Part shown: piece by piece, positions 29,369 to 39,707 of the stretch
Numbering within the stretch: the stretch's first letter is position 1
How the letters are laid out: each line of letters starts with the position of its first letter
Source: Amycolatopsis australiensis
Lineage (GTDB): Bacteria > Actinomycetota > Actinomycetes > Mycobacteriales > Pseudonocardiaceae
Reading direction: 5' to 3'
Assembly (NCBI RefSeq): GCF_900119165.1
Contig: NZ_FPJG01000006.1
Coordinates: 4,960,001 to 5,024,000, forward strand
Length of the DNA: 64,000 bases
Made by a program: the position numbers and the translations under genes
Notes under the pieces: model-generated
The model's input: only the letters and a program-made list of their open reading frames with translations
Told to the model about the DNA's origin: nothing
Database searches by the model: none

Positions 29369-32300
29369 TCAAGTCCGCACGGACAACCGGGTGAGGCTCG
29401 CGTCGGTCGTCCGCCAGCCGCGCGTGCGGACGGCCACGTACCGGGCCGGCCCGGTGGATCCGGCGCGGTAGGTCAGGCCGTCGACGCTGGTCTCGATCGT
29501 GGTGGCGGGCACGCGCCCGGGTGTCCAGGCCAGTTCGACGGCGGAAATCGTCGCCACCGCGCCGAGATCGACGACCATCCGGCCGTCCGGTCCGGGCCGC
29601 CACGCCGTCGCCGGGTCGTCGTCGACGGCGGCCGCCGGGCTCGACATCCCGGGCGGCAGCGGTTGCGCGGGGAAGGTCGTCCTGCCGAGCGCGAGGTCGT
29701 CCAGCGGGTAGGGGCGGACGTCACGGAACTCGACCGGCACCGTGCGGCCCGGCGGCAGCACCACCCGGCGCGGCGGGCCGCCGTCCGGGGTCACCGTGAC
29801 GGCCACCGTGCGCGGCGCCGTGAGCTCGACGCGGCTCGCGTCGCGGACGACCGCCGTCAGCCCCGCCGGGCCCCGCACGGTGAACCGCGGAGGTTCGACA
29901 CGGCCTTCTGCGGCACCCAGCGCGTAGGCGATTTCCGTGCCGGTCCCGGTGAGGGTCTGCTCGCCGCGGTAAAGCCGGTATACGCCGCTGTCCGGCGGGA
30001 CGGTCGTCGTGCCGCTCACCGCGGCGCCGGAGAGGTTGAGCAGCACGAGGAAGCCGTCGGTGACGGTGCCTTCGACCGCGGCGGTGCCGGTCGCGACCCG
30101 TCCGGACGCCTTCGCCGGGCCGGGGTACAGCTCGGCGACGAACGGCGCGGGCGGCCCGTCGGAGAGCGTGACGCGGTCGCCGGTGACGGTGATCGGGTTC
30201 GGGCCCGCGACGGACACCCCGGCCCGGCCGTCGATGTCGAGCCGGCCGCCGGTGCTGCGCAGCGCGGGCACCGGGTACGTGGCCACCGGCGTCCATGTCG
30301 TGCCGTCCGGGGACGTCTCGATCCGGTACTTGCGCCCCGCGGCCGCCTCCCAGCTCAGCCGCACGCGGTCGAAGCTCTCCGGCGCGCCGAGGTCGACCGC
30401 GAGCCAGCTGCCGGCCCGCGGCCGGTCCGCTGTGGACACCGCCCAGCGGGTGGCCGGGTCGCCGTCGACGGCGTACTTCGCCTCCTTGCCCGGCGAAGCC
30501 GACGAAGCCGAGGCCGTTCCGGCCCGCGCGAGGTCCGGGCCGTCGCCGTCGCGGACCTCGAACGACCAGAGCGAGTAGCCGTACTGCGGGTCGGGCTGGA
30601 CGCCGAGCATCCGGACGTGCCGCGCGGTGACCGGCGCGAAGGTCAGCTCGTCGGTCCGGGCGCCGGCGGGCGCGGCCTGCGCCTTGACCGTCACCGCGCC
30701 TTCGGCGGCGGTGTAGGTGCGGTCGCCGTCGAGCCCCGGCACACCCGGCATGGCGAGGTTGTAGACGTCGAGGACGCCTTCGCCCCCGGCGACGCCAGTG
30801 CTGGCGTACACCGCGGCGCCGGTGGGAAGGGTGGCGAACGCGGCGTACCCGGTGTCGAAGCGGAGGACGCCGACGGTGCCGTCGAAGCCGTCGCGGACCT
30901 TCGCGTAGGTCGTGGCGTGGCGTTCCCGCACCGCGATGTTCGTGGCGGGCAGCAGCACCGGGTTCGCGCCGCCGAGCACGAAAAGCCAGTCGTCGTGGTG
31001 CGGCTGCCAGGCGAACTTGACGAAGCCGGGCTTCGACACCGTGCCCGCCCAGGCGGCGGGGGAGCGGTGGGCGAGCAGGCCGGGCCCGGCGCCGAAGTCG
31101 GCGGTCCCGGCGGCGTGGCGGTCGAATTCGGCCTTGCTCGCCGGTGTCACCGGGCCGCCGTGGTCCGCGCGCCACTCGTGCAGCAGGTAGCTGATCGCCA
31201 GCTCCGCGCGCGCCTCCGGTTCGTACTTCGGCTCGCCGGAGAACTTCGTGATCCGGTCGGCGGGCGCGTAGGCCTGGTACGGCTCGAGCCGGGCCGCCAG
31301 CTGGGCCTCGGCGTACGCGGCGTAGCGGTCGCCGAGCACCTGGGCGCGGAAGGCGAGCGGGATGACGTCGCGGCCGTAGAGGTGCTCGCGGTCGGCGACC
31401 ATCGGCATCAGCGGCTCGCCGGCGTCGCTGGTCATCAGCAGCATGGTGCGCCAGAGCAGCTCGCCGTTCGGCTGCGCGGTCAGCACTTCGGGCAGCGGGG
31501 TGCCGGCCAGGAGGAAGTGCGCCGCGTTGCGGCCGGACGTGCGCCAGAGCTCTTCCTGGTAGTGCGGGCCGAAGGAGCCGTGGTTCTCGACGAGGAAGGT
31601 GTCGTGGAGGTTGGTCGCGGTGTTGGCCGAGACGGGACGGCCGTCGACGAGCCGCGGGTTGGCGAGGTCGGCGGCCGGCAGCCCGGCTTCGTTGCGGCTC
31701 CACGCGCCGAAGGCGGCATGCCAGGCCGGCGCGGCCGGGTCGCCGGGCGCCCACGCGAGCGCGGGGGCGAGCGACTGGGCGTAGACGCCCATCTCCTCCA
31801 GCTTGGTGTCCCCGACGTACCCGCCGCGCAGGCCGTTGGGCGTCCAGCCGCCGGAAGCCGGATCGTCCCGCTCGCCGAGCGCCGTGGTGTAGGCGGCCTG
31901 CCCGGTGGTGATCCGCTCGACGTGGCCCCGCGTCGTGTCGTCCAGCTCTGTCCACAGGAGACGGGCGGCGAGCAGGAAGTACGACTGGAAAGTCGTGTCG
32001 AAGAACAGCTTCCGGCCCCACTCGGTGCCGCCGGCCAGCACGTTCGACGCGGCGAAGTGGCGGATGGTGGCGAGCGTGTGCTCCCTGAGGGTGTCCCGGC
32101 CGACTCCCGCGGCCGCGGCGTCGTAGCCGTCGCGGGTGAGCAGGAGTGCGTTGCCGAGCACGACGGCGAAGGTGAAGTCGCGGGCGGGGTAGATCCCGGC
32201 GGCGCGGTCGAACTGCTGCTCGGCCCAGCGCGTGTGGCGCAGCAGCACGCGCAGGTAGGTGGCGGCGACCGGATCGGGCGGCCGGGCTTCGGCGGCCCGG

Positions 32301-32389
32301 GCCGGCGACGGGAGCAGGCCGGCGGCGACGATCGCCGCGCCCCCGGCCCCGAGCAGGCCCAGCGCCTGCCGGCGGTCCAGGCCGACCAT
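29369..32389 (-). CDS. Large secreted discoidin protein with helical catalytic-like domain
   Basis: A 1006-residue exported protein. The N-terminus MVGLDRRQALGLLGAGGAAI looks like a Tat signal. Residues about 40-470 are mostly helical with repeated aromatic-rich motifs, resembling an alpha/alpha toroid of polysaccharide lyases or GH families. A discoidin domain (QYGYSLWSFEV, YAVDGDPATRWAVS) follows at about 600-750, and a second one is at the C-terminus (AVDDDPATAWRPG). ATG 32389 has GGAGGAGG upstream, and an operator-like palindrome lies just before it. The role in the cluster is inferred as attack on a complex glycan. I cannot assign a CAZy family. Confidence 0.75.
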   Translation of the reverse strand: MVGLDRRQALGLLGAGGAAIVAAGLLPSPARAAEARPPDPVAATYLRVLLRHTRWAEQQFDRAAGIYPARDFTFAVVLGNALLLTRDGYDAAAAGVGRDTLREHTLATIRHFAASNVLAGGTEWGRKLFFDTTFQSYFLLAARLLWTELDDTTRGHVERITTGQAAYTTALGERDDPASGGWTPNGLRGGYVGDTKLEEMGVYAQSLAPALAWAPGDPAAPAWHAAFGAWSRNEAGLPAADLANPRLVDGRPVSANTATNLHDTFLVENHGSFGPHYQEELWRTSGRNAAHFLLAGTPLPEVLTAQPNGELLWRTMLLMTSDAGEPLMPMVADREHLYGRDVIPLAFRAQVLGDRYAAYAEAQLAARLEPYQAYAPADRITKFSGEPKYEPEARAELAISYLLHEWRADHGGPVTPASKAEFDRHAAGTADFGAGPGLLAHRSPAAWAGTVSKPGFVKFAWQPHHDDWLFVLGGANPVLLPATNIAVRERHATTYAKVRDGFDGTVGVLRFDTGYAAFATLPTGAAVYASTGVAGGEGVLDVYNLAMPGVPGLDGDRTYTAAEGAVTVKAQAAPAGARTDELTFAPVTARHVRMLGVQPDPQYGYSLWSFEVRDGDGPDLARAGTASASSASPGKEAKYAVDGDPATRWAVSTADRPRAGSWLAVDLGAPESFDRVRLSWEAAAGRKYRIETSPDGTTWTPVATYPVPALRSTGGRLDIDGRAGVSVAGPNPITVTGDRVTLSDGPPAPFVAELYPGPAKASGRVATGTAAVEGTVTDGFLVLLNLSGAAVSGTTTVPPDSGVYRLYRGEQTLTGTGTEIAYALGAAEGRVEPPRFTVRGPAGLTAVVRDASRVELTAPRTVAVTVTPDGGPPRRVVLPPGRTVPVEFRDVRPYPLDDLALGRTTFPAQPLPPGMSSPAAAVDDDPATAWRPGPDGRMVVDLGAVATISAVELAWTPGRVPATTIETSVDGLTYRAGSTGPARYVAVRTRGWRTTDASLTRLSVRT

Positions 32390-32406
32390 CCGGGCCTCCT
32401 CCAGGT

Positions 32407-32420
32407 TGACAACCTTGTCA
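32407..32420. promoter_or_regulatory. Operator-like inverted repeat
   Basis: TGACAACCTTGTCA consists of perfect 6-base arms around CC, 17 bases upstream of the 1006-residue gene start and immediately before its ribosome site. It differs from the ACCGGT palindrome at 23284, so a different regulator may act here. Confidence 0.55.
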
Positions 32421-32606
32421 GCGCGGCGATTCTGGGACGGCCCGGCCGTCACGGGCAAGCCCGCCGCCCGAACTCGTCCGGTTTCGGACAACCCGGCATG
32501 CCCTGTATAACGACCTATACCGCGTCGCTCGATCCGGTGCCGGCGCCTCTGCCGATGGGAGCAACGTCACCGCGGCCGGACGACGCCGCCGTGCTGAGAT
32601 GACAAC

Positions 32607-33359
32607 GTGATCAGCGATCCCGGCGTCCTCCTCCTGCTCGTCCTCGCCGGTGTCGGCGCCGGTCTCACCGGAGCCACCGCCGGGCTCGCGTCGCTCGTGT
32701 CCTACCCCGCCCTGCTCGCCGCCGGGCTGCCGCCGGTCACCGCCAACGTCACCAACACCGTCGCGATGCTCGGGACCACCGCCGGGGCCGCCGCCGGGGC
32801 GCGGCCCGAACTCGCCGGCCAGCGGCGCCGGCTCGTGCCGCTGTGCCTCATCACCACCGTCGGCGGGGCGTGCGGCGGGCTCGTCCTCCTGCTCACGCCG
32901 TCCGGCGCCTTCACCGCGATCGTGCCGTGGCTGATCGGCGGGGCTTCGCTCGTCCTCATGGCGGGCCCGCGGCTGCGCCGGCTGGCCGAAGGCGCCGAGC
33001 ACCACGGGCTCAGCCCCGCCACCGGCGTCACCGCGTTCCTCATCGGGATCTACGCCGGGTACTTCGGCGCGGCCGCCGGGGTGCTCATGCTCGCGCTGCT
33101 CGTCTCGGTCTGGAGCCAGCCGCTCGCCCGGACCAACGCGGCGAAGAACCTGGTCACAGGCTCGGCGAACCTGCTGGCCGCGATCGTCTTCGCCGTCACG
33201 GGCAAGGTCGTCTGGCCGGCCGCGCTCGCCGTCTGCCTCGGCTCACTCGGCGGCTCGTGGCTCGGCTCGATCCTCGTCCGGCACCTGCCCGCGACGCCGC
33301 TGCGCATCGGGATCGGCATCGCGGGGCTCGCCCTCGCCGTGGTGCTGGCGTTCTCCTGA
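32607..33359 (+). CDS. TauE/SafE-family sulfite/anion permease
   Basis: A 250-residue membrane protein with about eight helices in two related halves. The first half has GAGLTGATAGLASLVSYPALLAAGLPPVTANVTNT, the second GIYAGYFGAAAGVLMLALL and RTNAAKNLVTG, both TauE/SafE hallmarks. These proteins export sulfite, sulfoacetate or similar anions. The GTG start is at 32607. It lies upstream of a molybdenum hydroxylase operon, separated by 45 bases, so co-transcription is possible; a functional link is not evident. Confidence 0.88.
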   Translation: MISDPGVLLLLVLAGVGAGLTGATAGLASLVSYPALLAAGLPPVTANVTNTVAMLGTTAGAAAGARPELAGQRRRLVPLCLITTVGGACGGLVLLLTPSGAFTAIVPWLIGGASLVLMAGPRLRRLAEGAEHHGLSPATGVTAFLIGIYAGYFGAAAGVLMLALLVSVWSQPLARTNAAKNLVTGSANLLAAIVFAVTGKVVWPAALAVCLGSLGGSWLGSILVRHLPATPLRIGIGIAGLALAVVLAFS

Positions 33360-33404
33360 AACGACAGGGCATGATCGGCGGGGCAACGGCGAGCAGGAGA
33401 CCAG

Positions 33405-35669
33405 ATGAGCATTGTCGGGACCCGGGTGGTCCGCCAGGAGGATCGGAACCTGATCACCAGGGGCGGCACCTACGTGGACGATTTGCGGGAGGAAGCGCTT
33501 TCCGGCGCCGCGCACGCGGTGTTCGTGCGCAGTCCCGTCGCGCACGCGCGGATCAGCGGCATCGACGTCAGCGAGGCGAAGGCGGCGCCGGGGGTGCTCG
33601 GCGTGTTCACCGCCGCCGACCTCGGCCTTGCCCCGCACGCCGCGGGGCCGGTGCGGGAGCCGTGGCTGGCCGACGGCGTCGTCCGGTACGTCGGCGAGCC
33701 CGTCGCGCTGGTCCTCACCGAAGAGCGCTACCAGCTGGCCGACGCGGCCGAGCTGGTCGACGTCGACTACGACCCGCTCGACGCCGTCGCGAGCATCGAC
33801 GCGGCGCTGGTGGACGAAACGCTCGTGCACCCCGAAACGGGCAGCAACGTCGTGCAGGTCCACGGCGCGGCGGAGTTCGACGACGAGATCTTCGCCGGGT
33901 GCGAAGTCGTCGTCACGACCACCATCCTCAACCAGCGCGTCGCGCCCGCGCCGCTCGAAGTCCGCGGCGCGTCGTGCGCGTGGGGCGAAGACGGCAGGCT
34001 GACGCTCTGGCTGTCGACGCAGAACGCCCAGATCGCCCGGTCGCAGGTGGCCGGCGGCCTCGGCGTCGGCGAGGACAAGGTCCGGGTCATCGCCCCCGAC
34101 GTCGGCGGCGGCTTCGGCGCGAAGATCGGCGCCGACCCCGAAGCGACCGTCCTCGGCTGGGCCGCCCGGGAGATCGGGCGCCCGGTGCGCTGGGTCGAGT
34201 CGCGCAGCGAAAACCTCACCGCGATGACGCACGGGCGGGCGCAGCAGAACACCGTGACCATCGGCGGCAAGCGCGACGGTACCGTCCTCGCCTACCGCCT
34301 CGACGTCGTCCAGGACGCCGGCGCGTACCCGCGGACGCTGTTCCTGCCGACGCTGACCGAGCTCATGGCCGTCGGCGTCTACCGGTTCCCGAAGGTGCAG
34401 ACGCGCAGCCGCGCGGTCGTCACCAACACCACGCCCATCGCGGCCTACCGCGGCGCGGGCCGCCCGGAGGCCACGGCCGCGGTCGAGCGGGCGATGGACC
34501 GGTTCGCCGCGGAGATCGGGCTGGACCCGGCCGAGGTCCGCCGCGTCAACTTCATCCGGCCGGATGAGTTCCCGTACCGGACGCCGACCGGGGCGTCCTA
34601 CGACACGGGCGAGTACGCGGCGGCGCTGGACAAGGTCCTCGAAGCGGGCGGCTACGCCGAGCTGCGCGCCGAACAGCGGCGGCGGCGCGAGGCGGGCGAC
34701 CCGGTCGAACTGGGTCTCGGGATCGCCTCGTACGTCGAGATCACCGGCGGCGACGCCGGCGGCGAGAGCGGCCGCGTCGACATCCACCCGGACGGCTCGG
34801 TCGTCGCCTGGACCGGCAGCTCGCCGCACGGGCAGGGGCTCGGGACGTCGCTGGCGATGCTGCTGGCCGACCGGCTCGGCGTCCCGCTGGGGAAGATCAC
34901 CGTCCGCCACGGCGACACCGACGAGGTGCCGAAGGCCATCGGCACGTTCGGGTCCCGGTCGCTGCAGCTGGGCGGCTCGGCGATCCGCCAGGCCGCCGAC
35001 GAGGTGATCGCGCAGGCCAGGGAGCTGGCGGCGAACCTGCTCGAAGCGTCTCCCGACGACCTGGAGCTGGACGCCGGGCGCGGTGTCTGGCAGGTCCGCG
35101 GCGCGCCGTCGAGCACCGTGCTCAGCTGGGCGGAGGTGGCCGGGCGGGCCGAGGGCGGCAAGCTCACCGCGGACGTCTGGTTCGGCGGCGGCACGCCGAC
35201 GTTCCCGTTCGGCGCACACCTGGCCGTGGTCGAGGTCGACACCGAGACGGGCAAGGTCGAGCTGCGCCGGATCATCGCCGTCGACGACGCCGGCCCGATC
35301 GTCAACCCGCTGACCTTCCGCGGGCAGCGTCACGGCGGGCTCGGCCAGGGCGCGGCGCAGGCGCTGATGGAGGTCGTCACCTACGACGAGGACGCCAACC
35401 CGACGACCGCGACGCTGGCGGACTACTCGTTCGTCACCGCCGCCGAGCTGCCGGACTTCGAGCTGGTCGACATGACCACCCCGACCGACCGGAACCTGCT
35501 CGGCGTCAAGGGGATCGGCGAGGCGGCGACCATCGGGTCGACGCCGGCGGTGCACAACGCCGTGGTGGACGCGCTCTCGGCCCGCGGTGTCAAGCACCTG
35601 GACATGCCCACGACGCCCATCCGCGTCTGGGCCGCACTGGAAGCCGCGAAGAAGGAGAACGGGCAGTGA
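33405..35669 (+). CDS. Molybdenum hydroxylase large subunit
   Basis: A 754-residue xanthine-oxidase-family catalytic subunit. The molybdopterin-binding motifs [21 protein letters not shown] and [11 protein letters not shown] are present, with the catalytic Glu in [12 protein letters not shown]. The active-site loop AYRGAGR is that of form II CO-dehydrogenase-like enzymes, not the AYxCSFR of genuine CO dehydrogenase, so CO oxidation is not predicted. It forms a heterotrimer with the next two gene products. The substrate is probably an N-heterocycle or aldehyde. The ATG has GGAGA upstream. Confidence 0.92.
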   Translation: MSIVGTRVVRQEDRNLITRGGTYVDDLREEALSGAAHAVFVRSPVAHARISGIDVSEAKAAPGVLGVFTAADLGLAPHAAGPVREPWLADGVVRYVGEPVALVLTEERYQLADAAELVDVDYDPLDAVASIDAALVDETLVHPETGSNVVQVHGAAEFDDEIFAGCEVVVTTTILNQRVAPAPLEVRGASCAWGEDGRLTLWLSTQNAQIARSQVAGGLGVGEDKVRVIAPDVGGGFGAKIGADPEATVLGWAAREIGRPVRWVESRSENLTAMTHGRAQQNTVTIGGKRDGTVLAYRLDVVQDAGAYPRTLFLPTLTELMAVGVYRFPKVQTRSRAVVTNTTPIAAYRGAGRPEATAAVERAMDRFAAEIGLDPAEVRRVNFIRPDEFPYRTPTGASYDTGEYAAALDKVLEAGGYAELRAEQRRRREAGDPVELGLGIASYVEITGGDAGGESGRVDIHPDGSVVAWTGSSPHGQGLGTSLAMLLADRLGVPLGKITVRHGDTDEVPKAIGTFGSRSLQLGGSAIRQAADEVIAQARELAANLLEASPDDLELDAGRGVWQVRGAPSSTVLSWAEVAGRAEGGKLTADVWFGGGTPTFPFGAHLAVVEVDTETGKVELRRIIAVDDAGPIVNPLTFRGQRHGGLGQGAAQALMEVVTYDEDANPTTATLADYSFVTAAELPDFELVDMTTPTDRNLLGVKGIGEAATIGSTPAVHNAVVDALSARGVKHLDMPTTPIRVWAALEAAKKENGQ

Positions 35670-36136
35670 AGGTCTCGATCGAGGTCAACGGGCGCCCGGT
35701 GGCCGAACAGGTGCCGGACCGGACGCTGCTGGTGCACTTCCTGCGCGACACCGCCGGGCTGACCGGCACCAACATCGGCTGCGACACGACCTCCTGCGGT
35801 GCCTGCACGGTGCTGCTCGACGGCGAGTCGGTCAAGTCCTGCACGGTGCTGGCCGCGCAGGCCGACGGCCACGCCGTGACCACCGTCGAGGGACTGTCCG
35901 GTCCGGACGGCGAGCTGCACCCCGTGCAGCGGGCCTTCCGCGAGCAGCACGGGCTGCAGTGCGGGTTCTGCACTCCGGGCATGATCATGGCGTCGGTGTC
36001 GCTGCTGGCCGACAACCCGAAGCCGACCCGCGACGAGGTGCGGGCCGGGCTCGAGGGGAACCTGTGCCGCTGCACCGGCTACCACAACATCGTGAGCGCC
36101 GTCATCGACGCTTCGGGACAGGAGGTGGACCGGTGA
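35666..36136 (+). CDS. Molybdenum hydroxylase 2Fe-2S subunit
   Basis: A 156-residue iron-sulfur subunit. The plant-type ferredoxin cluster lies in [16 protein letters not shown], and the second helical cluster in [11 protein letters not shown] and [13 protein letters not shown]. It carries electrons from the molybdenum centre to FAD. The GTG start overlaps the large-subunit stop (GTGA), as in coxMSL-like operons. Confidence 0.96.
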   Translation: MKVSIEVNGRPVAEQVPDRTLLVHFLRDTAGLTGTNIGCDTTSCGACTVLLDGESVKSCTVLAAQADGHAVTTVEGLSGPDGELHPVQRAFREQHGLQCGFCTPGMIMASVSLLADNPKPTRDEVRAGLEGNLCRCTGYHNIVSAVIDASGQEVDR

Positions 36137-36942
36137 TCCCCGCCGAGTTCCGCTACGAGCGGGTGTCCACTGTGGACGAGGCACTGGCCCGGCTGGCCGC
36201 GCTCGGCGACGAGGCGAAGGTGCTGGCCGGCGGGCACTCGCTGCTGCCGCTGATGAAGCTGCGGCTGGCCGCGCCGGAGTACCTGGTGGACATCGGACCG
36301 GTCGAGGAGCTCCGGTACGTCCGGCTCGACGGCGGCGACGTCGTGATCGGCGCGCTGTCCCGCTACCACGACCTGGAGCGCGACCCGGTGCTGCGCGAGC
36401 ACGCGCCGCTGCTGGCGCACGTGTCCGGCGAGGTCGGCGACCGCCAGGTCCGCCACCGCGGCACGATCGGCGGTTCGCTCGTGCACGCCGACTCCGCCGC
36501 GGATCTGCCCGCGGCGATCCTCGCGTCGGACGCCGTGCTGGTCGCGCGCGGCCCGGCGGGGGAGCGGCGGATCCCCGCCGCGGAATTCTTCCTCGGCCCG
36601 TTCACGACGCCGCTGGAGCCGGACGAGCTGCTCACCGAGATCCGGCTGCCCGCGCAGACCGGCCAGGGCTGGGGCTTCCGGAAGTTCACCCGCCGCGCGA
36701 TCGACTGGGCGATGGTCGGCGTCGCGGTGGCCGGCGGCCGGGTCGGGCTGGTCAACATGGGCGGCGTCCCGCTGCGGGCTTCGGCCACGGAGGCGGCGCT
36801 GGCCTCGGGCGCGTCGATCGCCGACGCCGCCGCGCTGGCGGCGGAGGGGACGAACCCGCCGGACGAGCCGCACGCCACCGCGGAGTACCGGCGTCATCTG
36901 GCACGGGTGCTCACCCGGAGGGCGCTGACGCAAGCCGCGTGA
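36133..36942 (+). CDS. Molybdenum hydroxylase FAD subunit
   Basis: A 269-residue FAD-binding medium subunit (CoxM-like). The two flavin motifs are [14 protein letters not shown] and [19 protein letters not shown]. The GTG start overlaps the previous stop (GTGA). Gene order large-small-medium differs from the classical medium-small-large of coxMSL. No maturation genes (CoxD/F or XdhC type) are adjacent, so cofactor insertion must be supplied elsewhere. Confidence 0.95.
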   Translation: MIPAEFRYERVSTVDEALARLAALGDEAKVLAGGHSLLPLMKLRLAAPEYLVDIGPVEELRYVRLDGGDVVIGALSRYHDLERDPVLREHAPLLAHVSGEVGDRQVRHRGTIGGSLVHADSAADLPAAILASDAVLVARGPAGERRIPAAEFFLGPFTTPLEPDELLTEIRLPAQTGQGWGFRKFTRRAIDWAMVGVAVAGGRVGLVNMGGVPLRASATEAALASGASIADAAALAAEGTNPPDEPHATAEYRRHLARVLTRRALTQAA

Positions 36943-36945
36943 GGA

Positions 36946-36983
36946 GCCGTCGCGATCACCGGCGCGCCGGTGATCGCGACGGC
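36946..36983 (+). terminator. 38-base perfect palindrome, terminator of molybdenum operon
   Basis: A fully symmetrical 38-base palindrome centred at 36964/36965 begins 4 bases after the FAD-subunit stop. It would form a stem of about 17 bp with a tiny loop, a very stable transcript end working in both directions. Confidence 0.75.
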
Positions 36984-37030
36984 CGATTCCCGCCAGCGCG
37001 CCGGCCGCCGCGGGCGGCAGGATCGGCTGC

Positions 37031-37762
37031 GTGAACACGGAAACTGTTGCGCACACGGCCATCGAGCCCGGCATCCTCTACTTCGGCACGCCGGTGGTCC
37101 TGATCTCCAGCACCAACGAGGACGGCTCGGCCAACCTCGCCCCGATGTCGTCGGCGTTCTGGCTGGGCTGGCGCGCCATGCTCGGGCTCGGCGCCCGGTC
37201 CAAGACCGCGCAGAACCTGCTGCGCACCCGCGAGTGCGTGCTCAACCTGCCGTCGGACGCCCTCGCCGCGGCCGTCGACCGGCTCGCCCTGACCACGGGC
37301 TCGGACCCGGTGCCGCCGGGGAAGGCCCGGCGCGGGTACTTCCACGTCGCCGGCAAGTTCGAGCGGGCCGGGCTGACGCCGGTGCCGTCGGAAACCGTGG
37401 CACCGCCCCGGGTCGCCGAGTGCCCGGTGGCCATGGAGGCGGTGGTCGAGGCCGTGCACCCGGTCGCCGACGACGACCCCGAGCAGCGCGGCGGGATCGT
37501 GGCGATCGAGGTGCGGGTGCAGCGGGTCTTCGTGCACGACTCGATCCGGGTGCCGGGCACGGACGACCACATCGACCCGGACGCGTGGCGGCCGCTGATC
37601 ATGAGCTTCCAGAAGCTGTACGGCCTGGGCCCGCAGGTCCATCCGTCCACTTTGGCGCGGATCCCGGAGCGCCTGTACCGCGGGCCGGACATCGAACGGG
37701 CCCGGTCGGTGGCCGGGACGGCCGGCGGTCCGAAGGCCGGGACGGCCGTGACGCGGGCGTAG
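37031..37762 (+). CDS. Flavin-reductase-like split-barrel protein
   Basis: A 243-residue protein with a flavin-reductase-like FMN-binding split barrel. Sequences such as VLISSTNEDGSANLAPMSSAFWLGWRAMLGLG and QNLLRTRECVLNLPSD match this fold. The C-terminal ~40 residues are unstructured. It could supply reduced flavin or act as an FMN protein of unknown reaction. The GTG start is at 37031, after the terminator palindrome, so it is separately transcribed. The broken panE-like gene starts 9 bases after its stop. Confidence 0.8.
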   Translation: MNTETVAHTAIEPGILYFGTPVVLISSTNEDGSANLAPMSSAFWLGWRAMLGLGARSKTAQNLLRTRECVLNLPSDALAAAVDRLALTTGSDPVPPGKARRGYFHVAGKFERAGLTPVPSETVAPPRVAECPVAMEAVVEAVHPVADDDPEQRGGIVAIEVRVQRVFVHDSIRVPGTDDHIDPDAWRPLIMSFQKLYGLGPQVHPSTLARIPERLYRGPDIERARSVAGTAGGPKAGTAVTRA

Positions 37763-37771
37763 CGTCGCATC

Positions 37772-38694
37772 GTGAGCGACGTGAAGATTCTGGTGGTGGG
37801 CGCCGGCGCGACCGGCGGGTACTTCGGCGGGCGGCTGCTGCAGGCCGGCCGGGACGTCACCTTCCTGGTGCGGCCCGGCCGGGCGAAGCTGCTGCGGGAA
37901 CGCGGGCTGCGGATCACCGGGCTCGGCGAAGACACGGTCCTCGAGCCGCCGCTCGTGGAAACCGGCACGCTGAAGCGGACGTACGACCTCGTGCTGCTCG
38001 CGGTCAAGGCGACCGGCCTGGCCTCGGCGATCGACGATTTCGCCCCGCCGCCGGCCCCGGCACGCTGATCCTGCCTGTCCTCAACGGGCTGGCCCACCTC
38101 GGCACGCTCGACGCCCGGTTCGGCCGGGCCGCGGTGCTCGGCGGCGTCGCCAAGGTGCAGACCACCGTCGACGACGAAGGCGCCGTCCGGCGGCTCGGCC
38201 CGCTGCAGAGCCTGGCCTACGGCGCCCGCACCGAACCCGCCCCGGCGCGGCTGGCCGACGTCGACGCGGCCCTGCGCGACGCCGGGTTCGCCGCCGCGCT
38301 CGACGCGCGGATCACCGGGTCGATGTGGGCGAAGTGGGTGTTCATCGCGGCCGTCGGGGCGGTCAACAGCCTGATGCGGGCCACGATCGGGGACGTCGTG
38401 GCCGTGCCCGGCGGTGCCGAGTTCGCCGAAGCGGTCGTGGCCGAAGCGGCCGCCGTCGCCGAAGCCGCCGGGTACCCGGTGCCGGCCGCGGATCTCGCGG
38501 CGACGCGGCGGGCGGTGACCGACCCCGGGACGGGTGGTTCTTCGCTGTACCGCGACCTGCTCGGCGGTCACCCGGTGGAAGGGGAGCAGATCTTCGGCGA
38601 TCTCACCGCGCGGGCCCGTGCACTGGGCGTCGCCGTGCCGCTGCTCGATCTCGTCACCCTGCAGCTGCGGGTGTACCAGCACCGCATCGGGTGA
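37772..38694 (+). pseudogene. Ketopantoate reductase-like gene with frameshift
   Basis: The first 98 codons give an intact NADP Rossmann domain (ILVVGAGATGGYFGGRLLQAG) of the PanE/ApbA family, but the frame ends at 38066-38068. From about 38050 the neighbouring frame carries on the same protein (PGTLILPVLNGLAHLGTLDARFG, GSMWAKWVFIAAVGAVNSLMR) to 38694. A single missing base in the GC-run around 38040-38056 explains it: APP then AGPGTL would restore the family sequence. Repaired length would be about 307 residues, normal for the family. Because the lesion lies in a G/C run, a sequencing error is as likely as real decay. Confidence 0.85.
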
Positions 38695-38844
38695 CACGGT
38701 CGCCGGCGGCCTTTGCCCGTGCGGGCCCGGGGATCGTGGTCTTTCGGGCACCCGCGTGGCGGCGCCGTCCCGGGGTCCCCGGGCACTGCTAACCTTCGGC
38801 ACGAAAGGTGCTTGAGGGTTTGACGAAAGAAGCGGCGAGGGGAA

Positions 38845-39687
38845 ATGGCGGACAGGTTCGAGTTCGTCCTGGAGGTCGTCGAAGCCCTCGTCGTCGGTCA
38901 GGCGACCGGCGGGGACATCCGGCGCTACCCGCTGCGGGCCGGGCACCTGCCCGCCGACCCGGTGCGGTTCGTCAGCGTCGCGCGCCAGGTCTACGACGCG
39001 CTCGAAGAGCGGCGCCTGTCGGTATCCGGCGAGCTGCACCCCGGCGTGCGCACCGCGTTCGAGCTGCTGGCCGAGCCCCGCGTTTCGGTTGCGGTCAGCG
39101 GGATCGACGGTCTCGGCGCCGACGTCGCGGTGCTCGTGGTCACCGACGGCGCCCAGGCGCTCGGCATCACCCAGGCCCCGGACACCGACGAGCTGCTGTT
39201 TTCGCTGTTCGCCGACGAGGAGCTGGTCGAGGTGGTCACCGGCGTGCTGCCGCCGGCCCCGGCCGCGACCACCGGACGGCACGTCGTGCACCGCGCGGCC
39301 GGGCGCGAAGTCTCGGCCATGACGGCGAAGCGGATCGCCGACGCCGAGTTCGACGAAGAAGAGACCGACGCCTTCGGCATGATCGAGGTCAAGGCCGTGG
39401 TGCGGCCGGGTCGCCGTCCGCCGGCGCCGAAGCCCTCGGACGTCGCGGTGCTCGAACGCGTGCTGGCCGAACCGCGTCTCGGCGGCGGCCACATCGCCGT
39501 CACCGCGCTGGGCCGGCACGGCGAGCGGCTCGCGGGTGACCCGCTGAGCTGGCTCGACACCGCCGACGGCCGCTACCTCGTGCACACGAAGACCGGTGAC
39601 GCCGGTGAGCTGATGGCCGAGTACGTCCCGGCCGGCCGGGCCGATCTCGCCCGCGCGATCCGCGACGCGATCGCCGCGGTCTACTGA
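38845..39687 (+). CDS. EspG-family type VII secretion chaperone
   Basis: A 280-residue EspG-like protein, beginning FEFVLEVVEALVVGQATGGDIRRYPL with later RLGGGHIAVTALGRHGERLAG. EspG proteins bind the tip of PPE-type substrates in the cytoplasm and keep them soluble for type VII secretion. GAGGGGAA precedes the ATG. It opens a run of five genes on one strand, ending at 43024, that includes a PPE-like protein, its expected client. No EccA-E machinery lies in the window. Confidence 0.85.
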   Translation: MADRFEFVLEVVEALVVGQATGGDIRRYPLRAGHLPADPVRFVSVARQVYDALEERRLSVSGELHPGVRTAFELLAEPRVSVAVSGIDGLGADVAVLVVTDGAQALGITQAPDTDELLFSLFADEELVEVVTGVLPPAPAATTGRHVVHRAAGREVSAMTAKRIADAEFDEEETDAFGMIEVKAVVRPGRRPPAPKPSDVAVLERVLAEPRLGGGHIAVTALGRHGERLAGDPLSWLDTADGRYLVHTKTGDAGELMAEYVPAGRADLARAIRDAIAAVY

Positions 39688-39707
39688 CCGGGAAAGGAAA
39701 ACTCCTG

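Noticed and set aside
33405..35669. Aerobic CO dehydrogenase (coxL)
   Set aside because: The active-site loop is AYRGAGR, not the AYxCSFR of form I enzymes.
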